Below are positions 24,903-33,526 of a stretch of 64,000 nt of DNA, piece by piece. A program made the translations under genes and the position numbers. Where the stretch lies: positions 434,001 to 498,000 of the forward strand of contig NZ_JAAVUS010000003.1 of the NCBI RefSeq assembly GCF_018449525.1, written 5' to 3'. Positions within the stretch are counted from its first letter, which is position 1. The number at the start of each line of letters is the position of its first letter. The notes below the pieces were generated by a model. It was given only the letters and a program-made list of their open reading frames with translations. It did no database searches and was not told where the DNA came from. The DNA comes from Bradyrhizobium sp. dw_78. GTDB lineage: Bacteria > Pseudomonadota > Alphaproteobacteria > Rhizobiales > Xanthobacteraceae.

Positions 24903-25616
24903 GTGACGACACGCGCGCAAATCCCGCAACAAGAGCTTTCCCCCGCGCGGATTTCGACAGTCGATATTACCGGCGTGACGCTGGTCGCCGATCTCTCCGG
25001 TGCGCTGTTCTGGGAAGAACAGCGGCTGCTGGTCGTCTCCGATCTGCATCTGGAAAAGGGCTCCAGTTTCGCCGCGCGCGGCGTGCTGCTGCCGCCTTAC
25101 GACACCGCGGCGACGCTGACCCGGCTTGCCGCCGTGATCATGCGGCATGATCCGCGCATGGTGATCGCGCTCGGCGACAGCTTTCATGACCGGAGCGCCC
25201 ATCACCGGCTGTCGGCGCCGGATCGTGGAGTGATCGCGGTGTTACAGGCACGGCGCGACTGGATTTGGATTTCGGGCAATCACGATCCGGCATCGCCGTC
25301 CGGTCTCGGCGGCACGGTCGCGAGTGAAGTGTCGATCGGCCCGATTATATTTCGCCACGAGCCGACCGGCGCCGCGGGCGAGATCGCCGGCCATCTGCAT
25401 CCGAAAGCACGCGTGGCGACGCGCGGACGTTCGATGGAGCGGCGCTGTTTTGCCTGCGACGGCGAGCGCGCGGTGATGCCAGCCTTCGGCGCCTATGCCG
25501 GCGGCCTGAACATCCGCGACGCGGCTTTTGCCAAGATATTCGGAACGCCGGGCTTCATGGCGCATGTGCTCGGCGACAGACGCCTGCACAGCATCGCTTC
25601 GTCACGGTGTTATTGA
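24903..25616 (+). CDS. pdeM: Ligase-associated metallophosphoesterase PdeM
   Basis: A calcineurin-like phosphoesterase of 237 residues. Metal-binding motifs in order are VVSDLHLEKG (Asp47, His49), GDSFHD (Asp92), GNHD (126-128) and GHLHPKA (His164, His166). The family accompanies the ligase/exonuclease/Lhr set and studied members hydrolyse phosphodiesters. The GTG at 24903 is 5 bp past the lhr stop, so the genes are co-transcribed. The N-terminal 25 residues before the phosphoesterase core vary in this family. A hairpin terminator follows 11 bp after the stop. Confidence 0.92.
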   Translation: MTTRAQIPQQELSPARISTVDITGVTLVADLSGALFWEEQRLLVVSDLHLEKGSSFAARGVLLPPYDTAATLTRLAAVIMRHDPRMVIALGDSFHDRSAHHRLSAPDRGVIAVLQARRDWIWISGNHDPASPSGLGGTVASEVSIGPIIFRHEPTGAAGEIAGHLHPKARVATRGRSMERRCFACDGERAVMPAFGAYAGGLNIRDAAFAKIFGTPGFMAHVLGDRRLHSIASSRCY

Positions 25617-25627
25617 GCGTGTCTTCA

Positions 25628-25647
25628 CCTCTCCCACAAGGGAGAGG
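25628..25647. terminator. Bidirectional hairpin between pdeM and the LysR gene
   Basis: CCTCTCCC-ACAA-GGGAGAGG, a perfect 8-bp stem with a tetraloop, lies in the 57-bp gap between two convergent genes. TTTCT follows on the plus strand and AAGA-rich sequence lies on the other side. It could stop transcription from both. Confidence 0.6.
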
Positions 25648-25673
25648 GAACACACTTTCTCTGGTGCTTCCGC

Positions 25674-26549
25674 TCAAGCCGCTTTCGCCTGCACATCGTC
25701 GCAGAATGAGGCGAGGCGATCGGCAAGCCGCAGCGTGGCCGGGCTGGCATTGGGCGCGGCCACCAGCGCCACTTCGGTCCTGTCGATCGGCGCGAAACCG
25801 TCTTTCGCGGTCAGCACGCGATGGTCGGCCTGGATGGCCATTTCGGAAAGGATGCTGAGACCAAGGCCGGCGGCAACCGCGGCCTGGATGCCGGCGAGGC
25901 TCGAACTGGTATAGGCCATGTGCCAGGCGCGGCCTGAGCTTTCGATGGCGTGGATGGCGCGGGCCCGGTACAGGCAGCCGGTAGGAAAGCCGATCAGCGG
26001 CACCGAAGCAATTTTCGAATCGATCGGATGTGCCTTGCTGGTGACCCAATGCACGCGCTCCGGCCAGGATGCGATGCCGCCCGTCTCATTGGCATCACGC
26101 TTGAGCAGCGCCAGGTCGATCTCGCCGCGCTCGAGGTCGCGCCGCAGATACACGCTTTGATCGGCGCGAACGTCGAGCCGCAGGCCGGGTTGCGAGCGCG
26201 AGAACGCCGCCAGCAATTTGGTCAGCCGGTAGGCGGCGAAATCCTCGGGGATGCCGAGCCGCACCGCGCCCTCATGGCCGGGGCGCGCCATCACGTCGCG
26301 GGCTTCCTCGGCCAGCGACAGCAGCCGCCGCGCATAGGACAACAGCCGCTCGCCGGCCTCGGTCGGCGTCACATCCTTGCCGGTGCGGTTCAACAGCGGC
26401 TGGCCGACATCCTCTTCCAGCCGCTTGATCTGCTGGCTGACGGTCGACTGGGTGCGGTGGACACGCTCGCCGGCGCGGGTGAAGCCGCCGGCGTCCACCA
26501 CCGAAACAAAACTGCGCAGCAGTTCGAGATCGAACATCGGATTGCTCAT
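25674..26549 (-). CDS. LysR-family transcriptional regulator
   Basis: A 291-residue regulator. The N-terminal winged helix is clear (FDLELLRSFVSVVDAGGFTRAGERVHRTQSTVSQQIKRLEEDVG), and the substrate-binding domain runs from about residue 92 (VRLGIPEDFAAYRL) to the end. It is divergent from an EamA exporter gene (82 bp between starts), the usual arrangement of a LysR protein and its target. The AT-rich gap could hold a T-N11-A site, but none stands out. The co-inducer is unknown. Confidence 0.92.
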   Translation of the reverse strand: MSNPMFDLELLRSFVSVVDAGGFTRAGERVHRTQSTVSQQIKRLEEDVGQPLLNRTGKDVTPTEAGERLLSYARRLLSLAEEARDVMARPGHEGAVRLGIPEDFAAYRLTKLLAAFSRSQPGLRLDVRADQSVYLRRDLERGEIDLALLKRDANETGGIASWPERVHWVTSKAHPIDSKIASVPLIGFPTGCLYRARAIHAIESSGRAWHMAYTSSSLAGIQAAVAAGLGLSILSEMAIQADHRVLTAKDGFAPIDRTEVALVAAPNASPATLRLADRLASFCDDVQAKAA

Positions 26550-26631
26550 TTACAATTCCACTGACAATCAGTTTATCATTTAATTTCCAAATATCAACGG
26601 ATGGGCCTACATCGGCGCCGAGGAGAATGCC

Positions 26632-27546
26632 ATGTCGCTCGCACCACCCGTTGCGGTTCCCAGTGCCCGTTTCAACCTGCTGCCGCTCGCGATCGGCCTG
26701 TTCTGCCTGCTCTGGAGCTTTGCCTTTGTCGCCGGCAAGATCGGCGTCACCTATTGCCCGCCGCTGATCCTGCTCGCCGCGCGCTTCTCGCTCGCCGGGA
26801 TCCTGATCCTTGGCATTTCCGCGGTGCGCGGTGAGGCATGGCAGTTCAGCTGGCGCGACGCGGTGGTGTTTGCGATCCTCGGCATCGCCAATAATGCGCT
26901 CTATCTCGGGCTTGGCTATACCGGGCTGAAGACCGTTTCCGCCGGACTGGGCGGCCTGATCGTCAGCGCCAATCCGGTGTTCACGGCGGCTCTGGCGGCG
27001 CTTTTCCTCGGGGAGCAACTCACTTGGCGCAAGGTCGCAGGCCTTGTGCTAGGCATTGTCGGCGTCGGCTTCATCGTCTGGCACAGGATGTCGGTCGGCA
27101 CCGACAGCCTGTACGGCATCCGGTTCACGCTGGTGTCGCTGGCCTCGCTTGTCGGCGGCACCCTGCTGTTCAAGCTGCTGGCGCCGAAGGGCAGCCTCTG
27201 GATCGGCAACGGCGTCCAGAATCTCGCCGCTGGAATCGTGCTGCTTCCCTTTGCCGCTGCGTTTGCAAACGTCGGCGACATCGTGCCGAACGCGCAGCTT
27301 GCGGGGGCGTTCGTCTTCCTCGTGCTGGGCGGATCGATCCTGGCCTCGCTGTTGTGGTTCCATCTGCTGAAGGTGTGCGGCGCGACCGCGGCCAGCGCCT
27401 ATCACTTCCTGATGCCGCCGCTTGGCGTGTTATTCGCCTTTCTGGTGCTCGGCGAGCGGGTCGAATTTCGCGACCTGGCCGGCATTGTCCCGGTCGCTCT
27501 CGGCATCTATCTGGTGACACGTCCGGCCGCGCCGGTGCGGCCTTGA
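26632..27546 (+). CDS. DMT superfamily (EamA) exporter
   Basis: An inner-membrane protein of 304 residues with ten predicted membrane segments in two EamA repeats; the first ends ...GLGGLIVSANPVFTAALAALFLGE and the second carries LGGSILASLLWFHLL and LGVLFAFLVLGERV. Family members export amino acids and other metabolites. It is divergent from a LysR gene that probably controls it. The ATG at 26632 has GAGGAGAA upstream. An MBL-fold gene follows 16 bp later. Confidence 0.9.
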   Translation: MSLAPPVAVPSARFNLLPLAIGLFCLLWSFAFVAGKIGVTYCPPLILLAARFSLAGILILGISAVRGEAWQFSWRDAVVFAILGIANNALYLGLGYTGLKTVSAGLGGLIVSANPVFTAALAALFLGEQLTWRKVAGLVLGIVGVGFIVWHRMSVGTDSLYGIRFTLVSLASLVGGTLLFKLLAPKGSLWIGNGVQNLAAGIVLLPFAAAFANVGDIVPNAQLAGAFVFLVLGGSILASLLWFHLLKVCGATAASAYHFLMPPLGVLFAFLVLGERVEFRDLAGIVPVALGIYLVTRPAAPVRP

Positions 27547-27562
27547 GAAAGCGAGGTCTGCC

Positions 27563-28351
27563 ATGAATTCGCTTCGGATGACGTTGATCGGCGGCCCCAC
27601 CGCGCTGATCGAAATCGATGGCTTCCGCCTCTTGACCGATCCGACCTTCGATGCGCCGGGGACGGCCTATCAATTGCCGCATGTGAAGCTAGAAAAGCTG
27701 ATCGGCCCCGCGCTCGGCATTGAGGCGCTTGGCAAGGTCGATGCCGTGCTGCTCAGCCACGACCAGCACTCCGACAATCTCGACAATTCCGGTCGGGATT
27801 TTCTGCGGAAAGCTCCTCGCGTGCTGACGACGTTGGCGGCTGCGAAGCGGCTCGGCGGCAACGCGGAAGGCCTCGCCCCGTGGGCGACCACGGAACTGAC
27901 CGGCACGGACGGCCGTTCGCTCACCGTCACCGCGACGCCGGCGCGCCACGGCCCGGCGGGGATCGAGCCGCTGTCCGGCGACGTCATCGGCTTCGTGCTG
28001 ACCTCGGCAAAGGCTGGCAGCCGCCCGGTCTATATCAGCGGCGATACGGTCTGGTATGACGGCGTGGCGGAGGTGGCGCGGCGCTTCAAGGCCGGCGTGG
28101 TGATCCCGTTTGCCGGTGCCGCGCAGACCCGCGGGCCGTTCCATCTGACCATGGACACCAACGATGCGATCGAAACCGCGCGCGCCTTTCCGGATGCGGT
28201 GATCGTGCCGCTTCATACCGATGGCTGGGCGCATTTCCGCCAGAGCGCCAGTGACCTGCGGGCGACCTTCGACGTGCTTGGCTTCGGTCCGCGCCTGAAA
28301 CTGCTGGAGCCCGGCGTCGCCACCGATATCGCGCCGCTGCGTCAGGCGTGA
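27563..28351 (+). CDS. MBL-fold metallohydrolase (UlaG/YddR-like)
   Basis: 262 residues. The N-terminus MTLIGGPTALIEIDGFRLLTDPTF is typical of UlaG-like metallo-beta-lactamase-fold proteins. The metal motif is divergent: LLSHDQHSDNLD, with a later TPARHGP, YISGDTVWY and PLHTDGW supplying plausible ligands. The substrate is unknown. It follows the EamA exporter by 16 bp with AAGCGAGG before the ATG, so it is probably in the same LysR-linked operon. Confidence 0.85.
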   Translation: MNSLRMTLIGGPTALIEIDGFRLLTDPTFDAPGTAYQLPHVKLEKLIGPALGIEALGKVDAVLLSHDQHSDNLDNSGRDFLRKAPRVLTTLAAAKRLGGNAEGLAPWATTELTGTDGRSLTVTATPARHGPAGIEPLSGDVIGFVLTSAKAGSRPVYISGDTVWYDGVAEVARRFKAGVVIPFAGAAQTRGPFHLTMDTNDAIETARAFPDAVIVPLHTDGWAHFRQSASDLRATFDVLGFGPRLKLLEPGVATDIAPLRQA

Positions 28352-28596
28352 GCGTCGCCGAGGCTCGCGTCCGCCACCGCCGCTGATTCAGTCGACGAGG
28401 TTCGGCTGCTTCGTTGGGCCGCCGCGAGGTGCCGGACGCCGCACGGAATCCGGAACGAGGTTTGCGATAGATCAAACCCACAGTCTTCCGCCACAAGCTA
28501 AAAAGTCAGGTTCGCCGGGCGAGGGGCAACGGCGATCACCGATCCCGGCACTGTATTCCGGCCGGTTGGGTTCGCGCCCGCTGGATGCAGTAACGG

Positions 28597-29787
28597 ATGA
28601 TGTGGGAATCGATACTGACGGAATGGGCCAGCCTGATCCTGCGCTGGCTGCATGTGGTCGCCGGAATCGGATGGATCGGCAGCTCGTTTTACTTCATCCA
28701 CCTCGATCTCAGCCTGAAGGCCCGCGGCGACCTGCCCCAGGGGGTTCAGGGCGAGGCATGGCAGGTCCATGGCGGCGGGTTCTACCGGATCATCAAATAT
28801 CTCGTGGCCCCGGCGGCGATGCCCGACGAGCTGACCTGGTTCAAGTGGGAGGCCTACACGACCTGGCTGTCCGGTTTCGCCCTGATGGTCGTCGTCTACT
28901 ATCTCAATGCGGAATTATTCCTGGTCGATAAATCGGTTCTCGATCTGACGCCGTTGCAGGCGGGATTGTTCAGCTTCGGCAGCCTCGTCCTGGCTTGGCT
29001 GCTTTACGAGGCGGCGTGTCGATCGGGGTTGGCGCAGTATGAGTTGCGTTTCGCGCTGGGCGGCTATTTGTTCCTCGTCGGACTGACCTACGCCTTCACG
29101 CACGTTCTCAGCGGGCGCGGCGCCTTCAACCAGATCGGCGCGATCATCGGAACGATCATGGTCGCCAATGTTTTTGCGGTGATCATTCCCAACCAGAAGA
29201 AGATCGTCGCCGCGCTCTTGGCGGGGCAACCGCCCAATCCGCAACTTGGCAAGGCGAGCAAGCAACGCTCGGTTCACAACAATTATCTGACCTTGCCGGT
29301 GATCGTGCTGATGATCAGCAATCACTACCCATTGCTATTCGGCACCCGTTACAACTGGCTGATCGTCGCGATCATTCTGGCGCTTGGTCCGATCATCCGG
29401 CATTTTTTCAATGCCCGGCATGCGGGACGGAAGTCGCCATGGTGGGTATGGGGTGTCGCCGGAGCCGGCATGGCGGCCGTCCTGTTGCTGTCAGCGGCTG
29501 GCCCCCGGGATATCAAGGACGGGTCGTTGAACACCTCACCGGCGTTCGCCGAGGTCGAGGAGATCATCATGTCCCGATGCAGCATGTGCCACGGCGCCGA
29601 GCCAGTCTGGGACTCGATTGTCACGGCGCCCAGGGGCATTCTGCTGGATGATCCGGTTCATATCCGCCTCAACGCGCGGCTGATCGGCCGCAACGCCGTG
29701 TGGTCGAGCGCAATGCCGCCGGGAAACGTGACCGAGATGACCGGCGAAGAGCGTGCGCTGATCGCGGCATGGCTGGCGCAGCGTTGA
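28597..29787 (+). CDS. puuD: Urate hydroxylase PuuD (membrane urate oxidase with cytochrome c domain)
   Basis: Membrane-bound urate oxidase that converts urate to 5-hydroxyisourate. 396 residues: about eight membrane segments with conserved histidines (RWLHVVAGIGWIGSSFYFIHLDL, THVLSGRGAF), then a periplasmic c-type cytochrome domain with heme motif CSMCH at residues 328-332 and the likely distal methionine in SSAMPPGNVTEMTGEER. This architecture is diagnostic for the PuuD family described in Alphaproteobacteria. No other purine-catabolism gene is next to it in this window. Confidence 0.9.
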   Translation: MMWESILTEWASLILRWLHVVAGIGWIGSSFYFIHLDLSLKARGDLPQGVQGEAWQVHGGGFYRIIKYLVAPAAMPDELTWFKWEAYTTWLSGFALMVVVYYLNAELFLVDKSVLDLTPLQAGLFSFGSLVLAWLLYEAACRSGLAQYELRFALGGYLFLVGLTYAFTHVLSGRGAFNQIGAIIGTIMVANVFAVIIPNQKKIVAALLAGQPPNPQLGKASKQRSVHNNYLTLPVIVLMISNHYPLLFGTRYNWLIVAIILALGPIIRHFFNARHAGRKSPWWVWGVAGAGMAAVLLLSAAGPRDIKDGSLNTSPAFAEVEEIIMSRCSMCHGAEPVWDSIVTAPRGILLDDPVHIRLNARLIGRNAVWSSAMPPGNVTEMTGEERALIAAWLAQR

Positions 29788-29973
29788 GATCGACCCCCGC
29801 CACGACGGTTCGCGGTGAGCCGTTGTCCGGTGATCATGGGTGTCATGCCTTCGTTTAAGGCGAAGTGATCGTTATTCGAGCTTGGCGCTCCATTTCATTT
29901 AATGTACAAATTGTCCACTTATTTTGTCGCGCCAGCTCGGAAGAGTGCGGCGTGAAAATAGGAGGGCTTCATC

Positions 29974-30936
29974 GTGACGATGGAAATGCATGCCGATCGC
30001 CTGATCGAGGGCCGGGCCCTCACGCCGGTCCAGCTCAAGGAGCTTTCGGTGCGCTCGAACGCACCCGGACTGGTTCGCTCCATCACGCATTATGCCGCGA
30101 TTGCGGTGATCGGTGCCCTGATCTGGCGGGTGATGGCGAGCTATGGCGGATGGTTCGCCATCCCCTTGATCGCGATCCAGGGCTATCTGGTCGCCTTCCT
30201 GTTCATGCCAATGCACGAAGCGGCGCATAAGACCGTGTTCAGGACCCGGTTTCTGAATGTCGCGCTCGGCCATTTGTCAGCGTTCATCATCGGATACCCA
30301 TACGAATATTACACGTTGTTTCATTGGGAACATCATCGCTTTACCCAGGACCCGAAGCGGGATCCCGAACTCTTGAACGGCACCATTCCCACGTCGGATA
30401 CGCGGCTCGCGATCGCCTACACGGGAATCCAGCAACTGACGAAGCGGGTCGTGCTGATGTTCCGGCACGCCATCACGGGCAAGGTGGTGGTGCCGTGGAT
30501 TCCCGAGAACAAGCGCAGCCTGGTGGTCCGGGAAGCCCGCGCCTATGCGCTCGTTTATCTGTTGCTGCTGATCGCCTCGGTGGCGTGGCCGACCGCAATG
30601 CTGCTCTGGTTCTGGCTGGTCCCGCTGGTGCTGGGCCAGATGATCCTGCGCCCGTATCTCTATGCGGAGCATACCGGTTGCGAGCGCACCCGCAGCGCCT
30701 TCGAGAATACAAGGACGACCTATACCGGCGCGCTGACAAAATGGTTTGCCTGGAACATGCCGTTCCACGCCGAGCACCATGCCTATCCGTCGGTCCCGTT
30801 CCACGCCTTGCCGAAGCTGAATGCGATGGTCGCCGACCGGATCGTGTATCGGGGGCCGGGATATCGAAAAGTCACGCGACAGACCTGGGCGTGGTTTCGC
30901 CGCGCCCGCAAGAGCGAAGCGGCCTCCGCCCTGTAA
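29974..30936 (+). CDS. Membrane fatty acid desaturase-family protein
   Basis: A di-iron membrane enzyme of 320 residues with three histidine boxes: HEAAH (81-85), HWEHH (117-121) and HAEHH (near 258), separated by two pairs of hydrophobic segments. This is the pattern of fatty acid desaturases; the related carotene ketolase and alkane hydroxylase groups have similar boxes, so the substrate is not certain. GTG at 29974 with AGGAGG 8 nt upstream is preferred to the ATG six bases later. It converges on a TetR gene only 5 bp away. The upstream 186 bp contain AT-rich sequence with TGTACAAATTGTCCA at about 29901. Confidence 0.85.
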   Translation: MTMEMHADRLIEGRALTPVQLKELSVRSNAPGLVRSITHYAAIAVIGALIWRVMASYGGWFAIPLIAIQGYLVAFLFMPMHEAAHKTVFRTRFLNVALGHLSAFIIGYPYEYYTLFHWEHHRFTQDPKRDPELLNGTIPTSDTRLAIAYTGIQQLTKRVVLMFRHAITGKVVVPWIPENKRSLVVREARAYALVYLLLLIASVAWPTAMLLWFWLVPLVLGQMILRPYLYAEHTGCERTRSAFENTRTTYTGALTKWFAWNMPFHAEHHAYPSVPFHALPKLNAMVADRIVYRGPGYRKVTRQTWAWFRRARKSEAASAL

Positions 30937-30941
30937 GCGCG

Positions 30942-31529
30942 TTATTTTTTTGTCAGCACCGAAGCGACCAGCTTCTCGGCGTAATCCCTGGTCAGGCTGC
31001 GGAAGCCAAAGACATATTGATAAAACAACGTCCCGTAGATGCGGTCATACAGGTCGCCGGCCGGCTCCGGGCTAATGATGCTTCCGTCTTTCTGGCCGGC
31101 CTTGATGATGCCGACGGCAATGTCCCGTCGAAGCGCAAGATAGCGCCCCGAGAAGATCTTCGCCGAACCGGTGCCGGCGATGCATTCGGCAACGACCGCC
31201 AGTTGTACCTTGCCGAAATCGCCGTTGAGGGCCTCGACATAGGCCGACGCATGCTTTCGCAGACGGAGCAGCGGATCGCCCTTGTCCGGCAATGGCAGCA
31301 TCGCGGACGCCTGCCGCAGGAACGCGTCGATCAGGAGGGCTTCCCGGGTCGGCCACCATTTGTAGATCGTCATCCTGGAAACGCCGGAATCGCGGGCGAT
31401 GGCGTCGATGCTGGCCGCGGCGAGGCCTGCCGACGCCATGATGCGATAGGCGCTATCGAGGATCGCCTGTTCGGTTTCGCCGGATCGGGGACGGCCCCGG
31501 CGAACCGGCTTGGCTTCGGCGCTGGTCAC
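30942..31529 (-). CDS. TetR-family transcriptional regulator
   Basis: A 195-residue regulator. The N-terminal helix-turn-helix is SIDAIARDSGVSRMTIYKWW, preceded by a basic RRGRPRSGETEQAIL leader; the rest is an all-helical ligand-binding and dimerisation domain of the AcrR C-terminal type. It is tail-to-tail with the desaturase gene. Regulation of the desaturase is possible, but sequence does not show it; the regulator's own promoter faces the TIGR02186 gene end. Confidence 0.9.
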   Translation of the reverse strand: MTSAEAKPVRRGRPRSGETEQAILDSAYRIMASAGLAAASIDAIARDSGVSRMTIYKWWPTREALLIDAFLRQASAMLPLPDKGDPLLRLRKHASAYVEALNGDFGKVQLAVVAECIAGTGSAKIFSGRYLALRRDIAVGIIKAGQKDGSIISPEPAGDLYDRIYGTLFYQYVFGFRSLTRDYAEKLVASVLTKK

Positions 31530-31625
31530 ACCAAACTCTCCTGGATCATGGTCGGGACGGAATATACATCAGCAACAGGCGCTGCGAGGCATCGCAATGC
31601 CTGATTCAGCCGCTTCGAACCATCA

Positions 31626-32417
31626 TCAATCCTTCCGGAAGACGATGGATGCCATCCAGCCGCTCATCAGCGCCATGAAGACCGTGAACAGCCCATAGAC
31701 GAAACCGTTCTGGCGCGCATTGGTCGCGACGAATTGCTCGAAGCCGACCTTGACGATGTCGAACGCGGTTTCGGTATGCGTCACCAGCGCGCCGCCGGAA
31801 AACAGCTTGATCTCGATATTATAGGTGCCGATCGGCACTTCCGCCGGAAGCGGAATGCCGGTGCGGAACAGCGTCGGCGTCAGGAACGTCACCGCCGATG
31901 TCGCCTCGCGATAGAGGCCGTGTTCGGAACGCAGCCTGACAAAGGCGCTGCGAAACGCGTCGTTCGGCACCACGTCGGCGTAATCGGGACCGACGCGCTG
32001 CGTGAGCAGCACGTTGTTGAGACCGAGCTGTTGCCGGCGCTGCACCTCGGGCGATGCGACGGCCTCGAGCGGCCGGTTCGAAAACACGGCGAGATAGGTA
32101 GGTACCTGGAGAAACTGCCGGTAGTCGGTGTTGATCCAGATACCGAATTTTCGTTCTTTGCGCCGTGTCACCATGTCGGCGAGCGGGCCGCTGACGGTGA
32201 CGACGAGATCGTAGGCCGTGCGGCCGGCCGGCGTGGACGCGTCTTTCTCGACCGATCCGAACAGCACCAGTTCCTCGCCCGAATAGTTCGGTGTCACCGT
32301 CACGCGATGATTGGAGACCGAGACGATCAGCCGTTCCGCCCGTGCGGCGGGAATCGCGAAAGCTGCGCCCAGCATTGTCGCAACGGCAATGGCGACGAGT
32401 GAAGCGCGCGCGGTCAT
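31626..32417 (-). CDS. TIGR02186 family exported membrane protein
   Basis: 263 residues: a signal peptide (MTARASLVAIAVATMLGAAFAIPAARA), an immunoglobulin-like extracytoplasmic region (ERLIVSVSNHRVTVTPNYSGEELVLFGSV onward) and a single C-terminal membrane anchor (GFVYGLFTVFMALMSGWMASIVF). It matches the uncharacterised TIGR02186 family, which is commonly encoded with TauE/SafE permeases. The ATG at 32417 overlaps the permease stop by 4 bp, so the two proteins are probably made together and may form a complex for sulfite or organosulfonate export; that role is inference. Confidence 0.85.
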   Translation of the reverse strand: MTARASLVAIAVATMLGAAFAIPAARAERLIVSVSNHRVTVTPNYSGEELVLFGSVEKDASTPAGRTAYDLVVTVSGPLADMVTRRKERKFGIWINTDYRQFLQVPTYLAVFSNRPLEAVASPEVQRRQQLGLNNVLLTQRVGPDYADVVPNDAFRSAFVRLRSEHGLYREATSAVTFLTPTLFRTGIPLPAEVPIGTYNIEIKLFSGGALVTHTETAFDIVKVGFEQFVATNARQNGFVYGLFTVFMALMSGWMASIVFRKD

Positions 32418-33337
32418 CCGGCGTCCCCTTCGCGGATGGTGAAGAGGTCGTCGGGCCGGATCGCCAGTTCGACCGCGAAGCGAATGCCGACCGCGAGAAT
32501 CAACAGCCCGAGCAGCAGCCGTAAATGTTCGCCCCGGATCTTCTGGCCGGCGCGGGCCCCGAACTGCGCCCCGGTCACGCCGCCGACCATCAGGATCAGC
32601 GCCAGCACGGCGTCGACAAGATGATTGGTGACGGCGTGCAGCATGGTGGCGAACAGCATCGTCACCAGCGTCAGCACCATCGAGGTGCCGATCACGGTGG
32701 AGGTCGGCACCCGCAACAGATAGATCATGATCGGAATCAGGATGAAGCCGCCGCCGATGCCCATCACCGCGCCGACAAAGCCGATGAGGACGCCGACGGC
32801 AACGACCGGGATCACCGACAAATAGATCTTGGACCGCTTGAAACGCACCTTCAGCGGCAATCCGTGGATCCAGCCGTGGCTGCCCGAACGGCGCGGCGAT
32901 ACGGCTACGCCGCGGCGCACCCGCAGCATCGCCCTCAGCCCTTCCCAGAACATCAGCCCGCCCACGGTGGTCAGTAGCGCCACATAAGACAACGCGATCA
33001 TGAGATCGAGCTGGCCGAGCGCGCGCAGCTCCGTGAAGGTCCAGACCCCGAGCGCCGTGCCGATGATGCCGCCGGTCAGGAGCACCGCCGCGAGGAGCGG
33101 ATCGATGGCGCGGCGGCGCCAATAGGAGATGGCGCCGGAAAACGAGGAGGCGGCGATGTGGCTCGCGACCGAGGCGACCGCGACGGCCGGTGTGATGCCG
33201 ATGAAGATCAGCAGCGGCGTCATCAGGAAGCCGCCGCCGATGCCGAACATGCCCGACACGAAACCGACCGCGGCGCCCATCGCAAGGATGAGGAAAATAT
33301 TGACCGGAATGTCGGCGATCGGGAGGAAGATCTGCAC
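32414..33337 (-). CDS. TauE/SafE-family sulfite exporter-like permease
   Basis: About 307 residues with eight predicted membrane segments in two repeats; each repeat opens with the family glycine motif (VGFVSGMFGIGGGFLMTPLL and GFVGAVMGIGGGFILIPIM). Family members are linked to export of sulfite, sulfoacetate and other anions. A positively charged loop (RVRRGVAVSPRRSGSHG) sits between the halves. The start is uncertain: the frame opens at 33427, but GTG at 33337 removes a charged leader unlike the family and begins VQIFLPIADIPVN. It is the first gene of the pair with TIGR02186. Confidence 0.87.
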   Translation of the reverse strand: MQIFLPIADIPVNIFLILAMGAAVGFVSGMFGIGGGFLMTPLLIFIGITPAVAVASVASHIAASSFSGAISYWRRRAIDPLLAAVLLTGGIIGTALGVWTFTELRALGQLDLMIALSYVALLTTVGGLMFWEGLRAMLRVRRGVAVSPRRSGSHGWIHGLPLKVRFKRSKIYLSVIPVVAVGVLIGFVGAVMGIGGGFILIPIMIYLLRVPTSTVIGTSMVLTLVTMLFATMLHAVTNHLVDAVLALILMVGGVTGAQFGARAGQKIRGEHLRLLLGLLILAVGIRFAVELAIRPDDLFTIREGDAG

Positions 33338-33526
33338 GCGGGTCTGCTTCGGATAAAGCCTTGAGGCTGGCCGAAACCGCCCACGGCATGGTTTCTGGAG
33401 CGCGGATCGATTTCCGCGCCCCTGCATAACCGAAATTGCAGACAGGGGGGACTGGAGAATCAGTCGGCTGCAGCCGTTCGGGCGATCGGCCGCAGGGTAA
33501 CCGCGGATAAGGTGAATGATTTCAGG

